Below, piece by piece: positions 43,854 to 58,708 of a DNA stretch of 64,000 nucleotides. A program made the translations under genes and the position numbers. Each line of letters begins with the position of its first letter. Position 1 is the first letter of the stretch. Source of the stretch: Ficedula albicollis (lineage: Eukaryota > Chordata > Aves > Passeriformes > Muscicapidae); the NCBI RefSeq assembly GCF_000247815.1, contig NW_004775935.1, positions 269,483 through 333,482 of the forward strand. Reading direction: 5' to 3'. The notes under the pieces are model-generated. The model had not been told where the DNA came from and did no database searches. It saw only the letters and a program-made list of their open reading frames with translations.

Positions 43854-45215
43854 CTATTGTCATCCACTAAATGTAAGCATATTACCTGATAATGTTTATG
43901 CAATTGTCAGTAGATCATTTGAAGAGTGGTGAACACATAGAAATATGTTGGATAGCTGTAAAAAAATCATATTTTTACTGAATTAACTGTTTTTCAGGAA
44001 TATATTCTACCTCTATCCTCATTTCAAGTGAGAAACATTTATTTATAGCTGCAGCTGTAGCAGTGGTGTGCCAGTGTTTAAATTCTTGTTCTGTTTTCTC
44101 TGGATTCTAACATAATTTCAGGATCTACAACCTGAAATTGGTATGGTTAAGACAAAGAAATTTTGCTGTCTGAAAGCATCTGAATGGTATTGTAACTCAC
44201 AGCTTTATTATATGCCATGCATTTGATTTCTTAAAAGTTTCTGTGAGTCTGTCAGTGAAAAATGCCACACTTTCAGTTACTAACATATTTTACCTATTTA
44301 CTCAAGCTGAAAGAGTATTTACACACTTGAAGAGGAAAAAGAAGTGGTCTCTATTGCGACTCTATGCTTTTGACATAAAAAACCCCTAACCAACCGAACA
44401 AACAAAAAACTACAAACACAAAACAAAACAATTAAACCAAACCAAACCAAAAAAATTAGTATAAGTTTTTAATTATTCCATGTCCTTCTTGCCAGAATCC
44501 AGATGTCCAACAGAGCTATTCCCGTGGAGGAGAAAAGAAGGTTCAGCTTCATCACTGTTTCTGTTGTCTCATACATCTCAGTATGAGATGCATCAGTATA
44601 GCCTTCTTGGCCTGCTGGTGTTTCTTTTTAAGGCTCAGGCAAGACTGGTTATTCCTCTCAATGGATGCTTCTGCTTCTTTCCACTCAGTGCCATGCCTTC
44701 CTACAGAGACATGCTGATCACATACATCTACTCCCAGAGTAAATTAGGGTTCAGCCCCTTCCCTTTAGGCACGGTAATGAGCCTACACATTCATTACTGT
44801 AAAGTACACTATCAACCTCACATACATCTACTCCCAGAGTAAATTAGGGCTCAGCCCCTTCCCTTTAGGCAAGGTAATGAGCCTACACATTCATTACTAT
44901 AAAGTACACTATCAACATGTGAACATGAATATTCTAGAGACTGGATTATAAATGAGTGTAGGAAAGATTATTCTGTGTCTAATATACAAAGAAGCATGTA
45001 GTTTAGGATGTGTATCTGTGTGGGCAAATTGTAGCAGTGGGAAGAAGGGAGAAGACCCCTGTGAGTTTCCAACCTTTTCCAATGCATATATTTGCAAGTT
45101 TTATAAGAAATATTCTGCATTTAGTTATTTTTCTTTTTAATACATTATGAAATGTGTTGCTATACAATGCAATAAAACCATAACTTGTTACTGAGCTTTA
45201 GAAATAATAAAATCC
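43854..45215 (+). other. KIF27: Putative KIF27 3' UTR
   Basis: Non-coding sequence after the KIF27 stop, ending at candidate AATAAA signals at 45171-45176 and 45206-45211. A low-complexity CCAAA/ACAAA patch lies at about 44375-44455. The extent is inferred; the transcript end could be earlier. Confidence 0.4.
44719..44918 (+). repeat. 100-bp tandem duplication
   Basis: Copies 44719-44818 and 44819-44918, each starting cacatacatctactcccaga and ending aaagtacactatcaac. They differ at a few positions (for example ggttcagc versus ggctcagc). The duplication lies downstream of the KIF27 stop, possibly within its 3' UTR. Confidence 0.9.
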
Positions 45216-46254
45216 CTGTTTGTATATTGCGAATTTGTAGAATGTCTTTTGTGTTGTACTAGTGTAGTTGCTGACTGTTTTTCAATATGTTAATTATTTC
45301 ATATTTGTCACAGTTCAGTTGTTTTTAGACTGCTTACTAGGATACATGACAAGTTAGAATGGTGAGCCTTGTATGGGCAGCAGCTTCTCAGATGAGAGTA
45401 ACAACAAGTACCTCCAATGTTTTTGTAGATGGTGAAGTTTTTGAATGGAAAGGGCAAAATGTGAGGTGCTGATAGCTTTCTACCATGTTCATGCTGCAAG
45501 TTGCTGATGCTATAAAACCATGTTGCCTACCCATGTCAGGCACTCCGAGAAGTTGTAACTTTCAGTTATTTATCTGCTGATAAAATTCATTTTAGATAAG
45601 TGTTGGTGTTTTTATCCGGTCAAGAGGAAGCAGAAGTTGCTTCTGAAGAATTCAAGTGAAAACAGCTGTTAACAAAGCTCATGCCTTTACTAAGTACAAG
45701 TAAAATTACTTTTTGAAGTATCAGAGAACTCTCAGTCTGTCAGTCTGCTCAGTGTACTTAAGGCAATGAATAAAAATTGTAATAAAATAATTTGAAGTAA
45801 TTCTATAGTGCATTACTAGATTTTGTTACAATGCCAATTTTTTGTGGAAGTTTTTTGGGTTTTGCTTTAGACACTATCTAGACAATGGTACCACAGACTG
45901 AAAACAGGGAGAGAAGGCAATTTTCCTTAGCCACTGTCGTGAATAGCAGTACTGTGTGATTATTAACAAACAAATATTTTCTTCCTGGTGGTAACTTAAG
46001 ATTTCCAATTTCAGTTTTATGTAATAGGAGAAAATACAACAAAGGACAGGTCTCCGTTCTTGTTAAACTGCAGCTTTAAAGGAGCTTCTCGTAAAACTGA
46101 GAAAATACTGATTTTCTGTAACTACTTCAGTATTGGCCTGAATGTACAGAAATATTCCCAACAATATGTAGCTCTTAAATGCAAGAAAATCTGAATAGAA
46201 TTTAAGAAAATAAATAAGTTGGAAATAGGTTTTGGATAATGATAAGATTTGGAT
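45216..46254. other. Intergenic, nothing recognised
   Basis: AT-rich sequence with no exon or named repeat. Confidence 0.5.
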
Positions 46255-46420
46255 TCATGGAAGTGTTAAAGGTCAGGTTGAACAGGGCTTTGAGCACCTT
46301 GACCTAGTGAAAGATGTCCCCTGGTAATGAGACTGCCAAGACAGTACATAACAGACTGAGATGTTGAAAGGTCCCTTCTGACCCAAACCGTTCTGTTTCT
46401 GATTCTAAAATTTTATAATC
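46255..46420 (+). mobile_element. CR1 LINE 3' end, plus orientation
   Basis: Contains ggttgaacagggctttgagc, a damaged ccttgacctagtgaaagatgtcccc segment, then gaaaggtcccttctgaccca and aaccgttctgtttctgattcta, the standard order of CR1 3' UTR text. Ends in a degraded ATTCTATG-type terminus. Confidence 0.85.
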
Positions 46421-49397
46421 TGTGTCTTGTTTATATCTACATGACTTTCAGCTGCAAAATGCATGTGGCAACATGTGCAATTACCACAGAAAAAGCTCTT
46501 TCCTGCCAGGTAGGTGTTAAGGAAAGAGTGTGTGTCATTCTCCAAAGCTAGCCTAGGAATAAATAATTATTCTTGTACTACAAAGAAAGATCAAACATTT
46601 TTTTGGTCCCATGTTAATTGTCACTGAATGCAGTATAGCTATAAAAATGCAGAATTGTTTGTGCAGCACTGAATGTGGTACTAAACCTAGGATTGATCTT
46701 AGTGATAGTTGCTGAAGCTGAATATTACAGAATGTTAAACTATGAGTTAGGAGCTGGCTGATTAGAAGCAGATTAGCAAACATCTATCAGTTACCTGGGA
46801 AACAAGCAGAGAACATGGAAGTTGGAGGGAAAGAAACAGAGAAGAGATGAAAGAGTTGACAGAGCAAAGTACCTGTAAGTCAAAAGAAGACCTTTTTTTC
46901 CCCACACACTGTAGCACTAATCCATTTCCAAAGCAAAGTACGTGTGAAGAGAGCACTTCATTTGGGTGAGCAGCAGGAAAGTGGGACAAAAGTCTTTATT
47001 AATAAAGGTACCATGAATCTATAATGCTGTTACAACTTATTACTGACTTCAGAAAACTAGTACCATGAAGATGTGAAAAAGTGAATTAAGACTTTTCAAA
47101 GGAATGAGAGAGTGTAACTAACAGTCCATGTTTATTCAGACTCCATAATAATGCTGAAAGTCTTATTGTAGATTTACCAATTTTTTGTCTGACATTTGTT
47201 TGTTTGTTTTCTGGCCAACCCTTTGAAAATAATTGTCAAATATATTTTCAGGGTCATACTGATGCCACTTTTCACAACTGTGGACCCTGGGACCACACAG
47301 GATAAAGTGTGCATAATTATATCCTGACAGATAGAACACTACTGAGTGGAATGAAGTAATCAGTTTTGTTACCAGTCTGATTCAAACTAAACCCCCCTCA
47401 TTTGGAGAGGTGGTATGTGTTTTCATTATCTGCTGTGCCACAGAAAATATTACCAAGAGTTACAAGACCAAGACTTTTATTCTAATCAAATCAGCAGTGC
47501 CCATCACTTGGAAATGTGACTTCTTTTCCAACATGTTTGTATTTGTAAGCAATTTTTAATTAGGAAATTCAGGATATTTATCTTTTCACAAAAACTAATT
47601 AATCTGTTTTAAGGTACAATTAAATTGCTAAATTATTTTTAGAGAGAGTAATTTGATTATTCTATATTATAAAATAGAAGCCAAAATCCAAAAGACTGAT
47701 TACCTTCTATTCTATAAATTTGTCTTCCCTTTAGTTTTAATTTGTCTGCTTATCCCTATTTGACAGATTTAGTTTGATGTTCTTTTTCTTTCAGGACATT
47801 TAGTTAAAGCTTTGCCCACCTCCTGCCCTGTGATGCCCCAATGTAGGACTAACCTGTGTTGTTTCTTGTGCTATTGAATTTGACATACTTAAAAATTAGT
47901 TTGTATTATGCTTGCTGATCAAAAGGAGTTCTATTTAAATAAAACCAAAATTGGATTCTAGAAGTGCCTGTTGATGTCATCATAAAAAAATCCACAAAAA
48001 ATAGTTTTTAAGTGTTAAAGAAACAAACATGTTTCTAATTTGGGCAATGTTAATACACAACTCAACACAACTCCTTTCCCTGTTCACCACTTGCTGTATT
48101 AGCCTGTCTAGTATAGAATTAGATTATAGAATCTATCCAGTATAAATCACATAGAAATTCTTCAATCGGCAGATTTTTTTCTCTTCTATTTTGTACTTAC
48201 TCTTGAATTCTTTCTATGTCTCTTGGGAAAAAAAAAAAAAGTATTTTCTCATATCTAGTTCCTTTTACCTTTGTAATAACTGAATGTTCACAAAGACAAA
48301 GCTTTTTTTGTAGCTGTTGCAGTCTGTTTCAGGAAGGATACTCCTTATATGCTTTCTTTGGAAAATTGAGCATTTGTTTCAGCGTTATTTTCTCAGAATG
48401 AGTCACCTTAGAATGTGACTGTATGTAAATTGGCAATAGACAGCTTTGCTATTCTTTTGATTTCCTGTACAAATTTCTGTTCAGCAATATTTTGTATCTG
48501 TTCTAGTTACTTTGAAATAAGCTGTAAATTCTGTCACAACACAATAAAACCTTTCTTTTTCAAAATGGTTAATAAAAAAAATCAAACTCTCATAACAAAG
48601 GCTGAGGTGCAAAAGAATAAAGATGAAGAGCAAAAGGTCTCATTTACTGAACATTAAAAGTGTTTAGACTGCATAGATTTGGTGATAGCTTTAAATAGGC
48701 AGTTAAAGTTCTGAAATGAGAGGAACTTTCCCAACAAAACAAAAAGTTCCACATAACAGAGGCTAGGGAGATAAAGGCTTGTTGGCAAGACCAAAGCACA
48801 ATATACATGAAGAGAGGGGCTGGAGAAAAGAATTCTGGGATGAATATAATTAAAGACAACTACAAAACTTTAAATATGAATAGTTTGTGAATCAAACTAA
48901 CAAAATATAACTCAGGTTAGGGCAAAAGTTACAGAGTACAATTGGAAAACACCTGCTAATGGATCAGGATAACGAAAGGGATGATTCTTTGTAAGAACTA
49001 GAAAAACAATCACTGAAAAAGAAATCCCACTGAAAGTGAGGCAAGATGATTTAATTTATTTAAATTACTGAAGACCTGACAAGGATGATGCCTTCTGGTT
49101 AAGACTCAACAAAGGCATGTGCTTGAGATTTGGCATACTAAAGGCAGAGAATCCGCACAGTGAGCCCCTGTCCAAAGCAGGAGATAGTTGCTGTCTATCC
49201 AGTTACGCTTTAGCATGAAGCTTTTTTAATTTAACCCCTTTAACTGTGTTGAAAACAAGAGTCCTAACATTTGTTCTGGCGAATCAGGAATGGACAAAAT
49301 ATATAGAATATTTTCTTAGTGCCCCATGAAAATAGAAGTCTATAGTCTTTTACATAAAAAAATAAGTCACAGGTGTTTCTATTATGTTTTGGTTTGA
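46421..49397. other. Intergenic, nothing recognised
   Basis: About 3 kb of AT-rich sequence between KIF27 and UBQLN1. No GKAP1 exon (the gene between these two in human) was recognised. Short frames at 46553-46989 (-) and 48216-48657 (+) lack support. Confidence 0.5.
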
Positions 49398-51153
49398 ATA
49401 TTCAGAAATATGAGGAATGTTATGCACCTTTTACAGCAGAACTTTGGAGATACTGTGTATAAGTTTTACTGTCATTAGACCACCAGAGGGTTCATCTAAA
49501 TTCAAGATTGTGTCACTGATGTCGGGTAAAATATTGAACACAATTCAGTCATACTGGTTCAGAACTTTTTGCTAATGTTCTTAATTTGATTTAAGTTGAT
49601 GTGAGCCGCTACTTTCACTTTGATTCAAAATACTGTCTGGTCACTGCATGTCCATTTTCAGTTTGTTTGTTTGTTTGAAGCCAATTTAGATGGCTTAGCA
49701 TTGGTTACATCAATTAACTGTGGAAAAAAAATACCAAATTGATGCTGTCTAGTCAAATTTGGTAATTAAGCTGAACTTCTGCAGTAAACACCAGTAACCA
49801 TAGGTGAGGAAAACGAAGTGGTAAAAAAATTAAGCTGGTATAATTAAGCTGGTCTGTCTAAACATGCTGAATTCTGTTATTTAATATCAGCAATTAATGA
49901 AGAACAGGTGTTTTTTAGAAAGGGGAAATAAAAGCATAGGTGAAAGAAAGTGGGAAAGAAAAGGAAAAGTAAGAGGAAAGAAAGAAGTGAAAGAACTCGA
50001 AATTCTTTGCTGTATCGTTTTCATTTTGCATGCACTATTTATCAGCTTTGTTCTCAACTGTTTGACTGAGAACCCATATGCATGTCGTTCTGGTTTACGG
50101 TATTTTCCATCTGGACCCTTTCAGTTCTGGCAAATGAGATCTCATATTCCTGTTATCTGCACTAAAATTAACATGAAGATAAAAACTTTGTTAGTTCCCT
50201 GCTTGCTTAAGAACTTTCAATAACTTCCAAGCTGTTTTCTATAAACTTTCAGTATCCTTGTGTGTTGATTTCACGTGCTAGGGGAATGAAATATTCAGAA
50301 ATATGAGGAATGTTATGCACCTTTTACAGCAGAACTTTGGAGATACTGTGTATAAGTTTTACTGTCATTAGACCACCAGAGGGTTCATCTAAATTCAAGA
50401 TTGTGTCACTGATGTCGGGTAAAATATTGAACACAATTCAGTCATACTGGTTCAGAACTTTTTGCTAATGTTCTTAATTTGATTTAAGTTGATGTGAGCC
50501 GCTACTTTCACTTTGATTCAAAATACTGTCTGGTCACTGCATGTCCATTTTCAGTTTGTTTGTTTGTTTGAAGCCAATTTAGATGGCTTAGCATTGGTTA
50601 CATCAATTAACTGTGGAAAAAAAATACCAAATTGATGCTGTCTAGTCAAATTTGGTAATTAAGCTGAACTTCTGCAGTAAACACCAGTAACCATAGGTGA
50701 GGAAAATGAAGTGGTAAAAAAATTAAGCTGGTATAATTAAGCTGGTCTGTCTAAACATGCTGAATTCTGTTATTTAATATCAGCAATTAATGAAGAACAG
50801 GTGTTTTTTAGAAAGGGGAAATAAAAGCATAGGTGAAAGAAAGTGGGAAAGAAAAGGAAAAGTAAGAGGAAAGAAAGAAGTGAAAGAACTCGAAATTCTT
50901 TGCTGTATCGTTTTCATTTTGCATGCACTATTTATCAGCTTTGTTCTCAACTGTTTGACTGAGAACCCATATGCATGTCGTTCTGGTTTACGGTATTTTC
51001 CATCTGGACCCTTTCAGTTCTGGCAAATGAGATCTCATATTCCTGTTATCTGCACTAAAATTAACATGAAGATAAAAACTTTGTTAGTTCCCTGCTTGCT
51101 TAAGAACTTTCAATAACTTCCAAGCTGTTTTCTATAAACTTTTAGTATCCTTG

Positions 51154-51183
<30 letters not shown>
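49398..51183 (+). repeat. 893-bp tandem duplication, 5' flank of LTR 2
   Basis: Copy 1 is 49398-50290 and copy 2 is 50291-51183. I noticed only two substitutions (C at 49814 versus T at 50707; C at 50250 versus T at 51143). Both copies end with the target site ccttg and the first 30 bp of LTR 2, which starts at 51154, so copy 1 carries an orphan LTR tip at 50261-50290. The identical 108-codon frames at 49897-50223 and 50790-51116 are by-products of the duplication and have no recognisable domain. Confidence 0.92.
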
Positions 51184-52666
<1,483 letters not shown>

Positions 52667-52671
52667 CCTTG

Positions 52672-53944
52672 CCACTTAAAATAAATATACTTCAGCAAAT
52701 AACACAAATGATTATACCTCTAACTAAACTTCTACTAGCTATAACCAGGTAGAAGTTGTGCTACTCTGGTACAGAGTCTTCTCATACAGCCAGCATGAGT
52801 TATATCTATGAACTGTGAACAGCCTGCGATGAGGAGTATCTCCTGCTCTTTGATCTAATTTCTGCTTGAAGTCACTGCTTGATTGCAGTGCAGAATGCTA
52901 CTTACTGTATGTTGTCCCTCACTCTGCCAGTCAGCAAGAGAATGTGGCACAGGCACATGTCCAAATGTTCTGCTGCAACAGTAGTCAACGCCTTGCAGCG
53001 TCACAGCTAATGGGTAAAAGGGGCGTGTGACCAAGAAAGGCTTAATACTTGAATATGCCTGACCTAATTCTTATCTGCAGCAAACAAAAGCTCTAGAACA
53101 GGCAAATCCTGGAATTCCCTTCAGCCAATCTTTGGTATTCCTTTTTTAAGGTCTCTTAGCAGGTATTCAGTTCCTTTAGTAAAAATATTAAGAGTTTTGG
53201 AGCCTACCATGCTGTATTTTAGTAGTGCTGTGGGAAACATATGTTCTCATCTAAGCAAAAAAGGACATTTAATTCTACAATTCAAAGCCACATACGTATT
53301 TTACACCAAAACACAGGTAGACATCTTGAATTTCCTGAGAGGCAAGCATATTTGGGGAGAATGCCTAAGTTGGTAATGCAAATTTAATTTGTGCATGAGT
53401 TTTTTTTTTTTTTGTTTGAAGAATATGTGACTTCCAGCTATAGAACTTTACCTTAGGAATATGTTTGAAATAGTAAATGTCAGGTACTTATTACTCTTTA
53501 GCTAGGGCCAAGTAACTTAAAAGCAACAAGTACTGAATTATTTAATTGATGTAGGTCCACAAATGATGTCAAGTTAGTTTTCTTGCATCTTCCAACACCA
53601 AACCCCTACATCTCACTACAGGTCTTTCTTTGTAACACCTCCTGTCTTATGGACTGGAGCTCCAGAAAAACCACAGTTGCATGGCCAACACCTGCACTCC
53701 CAGACCCTAGTTGGGAAACTTCTCGTGACCTTTTCCAGGGATTTACTGAAAACCCAAAGCACGTATCCCTGGTATCTGACAATAAATATTAAGCTTTCCC
53801 GTGGCTTGTACTGCCTGTGGGGGTGGAAGGTCCTGGCACAGCAGGTGAGGGGCTGTTGCAACTGGGCAGTTTGTGTCACTCAACAAAATCACCCCTAAGA
53901 CATCAGCAAAAGCAGGTGTGAGTGACCACAAAAAGCGCTATGAT
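52672..53944. other. Intergenic, nothing recognised
   Basis: No exon or named repeat. The short frames on both strands at 53583-53931 are unsupported. A T-run lies at 53401-53414. Confidence 0.5.
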
Positions 53945-54045
53945 GATGTCCCTGGGGAGCCTGCTCCAGGGCCAGACCAGCCTCTGGGCAAAAAACATGT
54001 CCCTGACATGACTCCAGGCCACTCCCATGGATCCTGTCACAGTGA
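53945..54045 (-). mobile_element. CR1 LINE fragment, minus orientation
   Basis: Reads gtccctggggagcctgctcc, agggccagaccagcctctgg, then catgtccctgac and aggccactcccatggatcct, matching CR1 3' UTR text on the reverse strand. It lies just left of a second CR1 piece and may be a separate insertion. Confidence 0.7.
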
Positions 54046-54202
54046 AAGTGTGATAAAGTTTGTTGACGAGGCTTAATCTAATACTTAAAATACCACCTTA
54101 GCATCACTAATGGTGTACCACTAAAGTAAGTACCACTTCTAATCACCTTAACTAAGTGGTTCAAGCACACAGAGGAAAATGACTAAAAACTAAAATCAGA
54201 GT

Positions 54203-54666
54203 AACAGAATTGTTAGGGTTGGAAGAGACCTCTGAAGATCATCATTCAGTCCAAGCCCTCGGCCAAGACAGGATCACCTGGAGCAGGTTACACAGGAACG
54301 TGTCCAGACGGGTTTTGAATGTCTCCAGGGAGAACGCGTGACCTTCCTGGGCACTGTTCCAGTGCTCGGCCACTCTCGGTGTAAAGCTCCCCTCCATGCT
54401 GAACTGGAATTTCCCGGGTTTTAGCTTATGGCCATTGCCCCTCGATCTGTCACTGAAGAGTCTGGTAACATCCTCTTGGCACCCACCTTTGAGATATTTT
54501 TACGTATTGATGAATCCCCTCTCCCTCAGACCAGAGTAAACAGGCCCAGCCCCTGCAGTTCATATGAGAGCACTCCAAACCCCAAAACGTCTTTGTGACC
54601 CTCTGCTGGAGCCTCTCCAGTAGCTCCTTGTCTGTCTCGTACTGAGGAGCCGGGAGCCGGACAGGG
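54203..54666 (-). mobile_element. CR1 LINE 3' part, minus orientation, next to the UBQLN1 start
   Basis: The left edge reads agaattgttagggttggaag, the CR1 terminus on the reverse strand. It is followed in order by the standard CR1 blocks: ggaacgtgtccagacgggtt, cactgttccagtgctcggcc, ccattgcccctcgatctgtc, ctccctcagaccagagtaaa, ctgctggagcctctccagta and gtctgtctcgtactgaggag. It runs to within about 40 bp of the poly-C block in the UBQLN1 CpG-rich region. The copy is 5'-truncated and inactive. Confidence 0.9.
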
Positions 54667-55163
<497 letters not shown>

Positions 55164-55319
55164 ATGTCGGACAGAGCGGAGGGGCCCGCGGGGGGCTCCC
55201 CTGGCTCCCCTACCCGCGACTCCGCCGGTGCCTCCGAGCCGCGGATCATCAAAGTCACGGTGAAAACTCCCAAGGAGAAGGAGGAGTTCGCCGTTTCCGA
55301 GACCAGCAGCATCCGGCAG
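55164..55319 (+). CDS. UBQLN1: UBQLN1 (ubiquilin-1), first coding exon
   Basis: Ubiquilins are cytosolic shuttle factors: the N-terminal ubiquitin-like domain binds the proteasome and the C-terminal UBA domain binds ubiquitin chains, with STI1 repeats between. This exon gives 52 residues: a Gly/Ser/Pro/Ala-rich N-terminus (MSDRAEGPAGG onward), then the start of the ubiquitin-like domain, EPRIIKVTVKTPKEKEEFAV followed by SETSSIRQ. The VTVKTPKEKEEFAV block is the ubiquilin-1/2 signature. The ATG has G at -3, and no in-frame ATG lies upstream within the readable 40 bp. The exon ends CAG followed by GTGAGG, a strong phase-0 donor, the same place where human exon 1 ends before FKEEI. Exon 2 was not found before the window end. 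UBQLN2 has a similar start but is intronless in mammals; the spliced structure favours UBQLN1. Confidence 0.93.
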
Positions 55320-55661
55320 GTGAGGAGCCGTGGAGCAGGCGGAGGGGGCCGCGCTGGGGCCGTGGCGGAGCGGAGTGCCGCCCGGGAGGGGAGCGCCGGC
55401 CCGCGGCTCCCGCCTCCGGCAGCGCGGAGCGAGGGCCCGTCCCGGTGACAAAGCAGCTTCTGCTCGCCCGGGCAGCGCCGGCGCTGTTGGGCGAGCACCA
55501 GCGCCGATCCCGGCCTAGGAGCTGCTGGGCTAGCCCTCTGAGGCTAGCGGGGGTAGCGGAGAAACAAACGTGCCGCCTCGTACCGTCCTCACCGACTTCT
55601 CCCTCTCTGTTGCACTGCAGAGGGCCGGCTCGGAAGGTAGCTCGTTCCTGAAGTCGTTGAG

Positions 55662-56030
55662 TCATGGAATGGTTTGGGTTGGAGGGAGACGTTTAAAATC
55701 ATCCAGGTCCAGCTCCCGTATTGTATGCAGGGACACCTTTCACCCAGACTGTGTTGCTCAAAGCCCCATCCAACCTGGCCTTGAGCAGTGCCAGGGATGG
55801 GCCATCCGCAGCTTCTCTGGGCAGCCTGTTCCAGTGCCTCACCACCCCCACAGTAAAGATTTTTTTTTGTTATTGCTAATCTAAACCTACTCTCTTTCAG
55901 TTTGAAGCTCTTGCCCCTTGTCCTGTCAGCACATGTTCTTGCAAACAGTCCTGCCTCATCTTTTCTGTAAGTTCCCATCAGCTATTGGAAGGCCACAATT
56001 AGGCCACCTCAGGCCTTTTCTTTTCTCATT
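55662..56030 (-). mobile_element. CR1 LINE 3' part, minus orientation, in UBQLN1 intron 1
   Basis: Starts gtcatggaatggtttgggtt and continues with ccatccaacctggccttgag, cagtgccagggatgggccat, gcagcctgttccagtgcctc, tctaaacctactctctttca and ttgccccttgtcctgtcagc, then ctattggaaggccacaatta. This is the canonical CR1 3' UTR and ORF2 end read in reverse. It is relatively well preserved. Confidence 0.92.
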
Positions 56031-57249
56031 TTCTAGCTGTGAGTTGTCCTGTCGAGCTGATTGGTGGTAGTTGTCTCACTGACTGGCTGACATGACTGTA
56101 GAAAACATATGCAGTCACTTGTATCTCTGTATTGCCAGTGGTTTTGATCTAGCATTGTCTTTAAAAACGTTAAGTATGCCTTCAAGTTCAGGAAGTCATA
56201 GCCTTGTAGTGTGTTTGTAAAATTTGCAGTCTCCTGTACTTAGATGTGCTAGTTATGGATATAGGATATGGACTGCACTTAGCACTACAGTCAGATATCC
56301 AAGTTATTAGGGATTTTGTACCTTCATGTGAAAGTCTGTGCCCCAAGTGCCTCTGTCTCGAGCTAGTGACACCTGCTGATTCATCGACACTGTTTCCTGT
56401 GAGTCTTTTGGTTTTGTAAAAGATTTGTGGTGCAAGTATTGGCTACAACTTTATTTATTTAAATTAGAAAGCAACAAATCATAGAAAAGATGCTATCAAA
56501 ATGTAAATTACGGAGTTGGCTGCTTGTAAAGGATGTAGACATCACTAGATTCAGAACTTCTTTCATTTTCCATAGGATTTCCCAGTTTTCTCCTTGAAAT
56601 GGCTCTAAATGTGGCAACTTTGTGCTATTCCACAATTTTGTTTTGGTGTCGTTAGTATTGCAACACCTTATCATAAAAAGATTACATGTCTGAAAGCATC
56701 ACTAATGTCTAGGTACAGAACTTGACATCAGTCCTTAAGTGTGAGCTGAAAGACACTGTCTGGTTACTAGAAGAGGATACAAAAGGTGAAATAAAGGCTC
56801 TGAAATTTTAAATGTAGTGCTAGCACTTCAGCTTGACTGTGAGACTTTTGTTTTACCTGAATAGAGAAAATGCTACTATTTCTTTAATTTTTTGTCCTTA
56901 TGTCTAATCTAGATTCAGTTTGGTTTTGTGGGGTTTTTTTGGTTTTTTTCATACATCAGCATTTGGCTAGAAGTGTCCCAGACCTGTGTTTCATTGAGGT
57001 TTTCTCCAGCTGCCAATGCATTGAAGCCGCTCTCTTGTCTTCTCTAGTCTTTTGGCAGCTGCGTCGTTGTGTGCTGTGAGCTACTCCCTCTGCAAGCTTG
57101 ATCTAGGCATTTCTCTCAGAAGTGAAATGACTGTGTTTGCTTTTTAATGTTGTCCACTGCTTTCCCAGCAATCTCAGTCTGAAAGGGGTGCTTTTCACTT
57201 CTCTGTTCTCCATAGATTGGTGAGCAGCATCAATGCAGTTTTTGTAAAA

Positions 57250-57333
57250 GTCTTTGCAGTTTTGGGGCTTTTGTTTTGTTTTGTTTTTGTAGTCTTTGCA
57301 GTTTTGGGGCTTTTGTTTTGTTAGGATATTTCA
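57250..57333 (+). repeat. 42-bp tandem duplication
   Basis: gtctttgcagttttggggct followed by tttgttttgtt occurs at 57250 and again at 57292, in a T/G-rich context. Confidence 0.85.
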
Positions 57334-58000
57334 AAAGAGAGATTCATAAACTGAATCTAATCTGAGGATTGTGTTTGTTCTGAAAAGCAGTCAGCTAGTT
57401 TGGGTCCTTTCAAAATGATAAACAGATTTACTTTAGCTGTGAATTTTGTAATATATTTGACTTTAACAAGTTTGTTTCAGAATATGGATGGAGCTGCCAA
57501 GTTTTCAAATAAACAGTTGTCATAAACTGAAATAGTTGTACAACCTGTCAAAAGCATGAATTTTTTCTGAAAATAGTCATCCAAGTCTAGGGAATTAACA
57601 GAGGACACAGCTTCAGATGTATCTGTTGTCTACAGATATCTTAAACTCTGAGTATAGTCTCTCTTGGAACTGTTGATAAAATATTAGATCTGCACTTACA
57701 ATTTAATTTCTGCGAAGTAAGATTGCCCTGCTGGGTTGGCCATTGAATTGAAGTTCCAGGCAGTGTGATAGCACTAAAAAATGCACTATCCCTGTAGTGT
57801 GACTAATATTGACATTTTCTCTAAAACTGCAAAAACAAGCTGTTGATAATAGGCATCAACAGTAGATGTAATGTTTCCAGAGGCAGCCATGAAAATAGGT
57901 TAATCTCAAGTACCAGACAAGTTGCACATCTGTTCAAGTGCATCTGGGATCAGCACGTGGTTTGTGCAGTTGAGATAGGTAGGCCAGTAACTTGTAGATT

Positions 58001-58708
<708 letters not shown>

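Noticed and set aside
48408..48506. Minus-strand 32-residue coiled-coil-like peptide (LEQIQNIAEQKFVQEIKRIA...)
   Set aside because: Bounded by in-frame stops on both sides, too short, and the neighbouring sequence in frame has more stops. Could be an eroded exon but cannot be supported.
49897..51116. Two identical 108-codon frames, a possible duplicated gene
   Set aside because: Their identity comes from the 893-bp tandem duplication; the peptide has no recognisable domain, and the frame is AT-rich noncoding in character.
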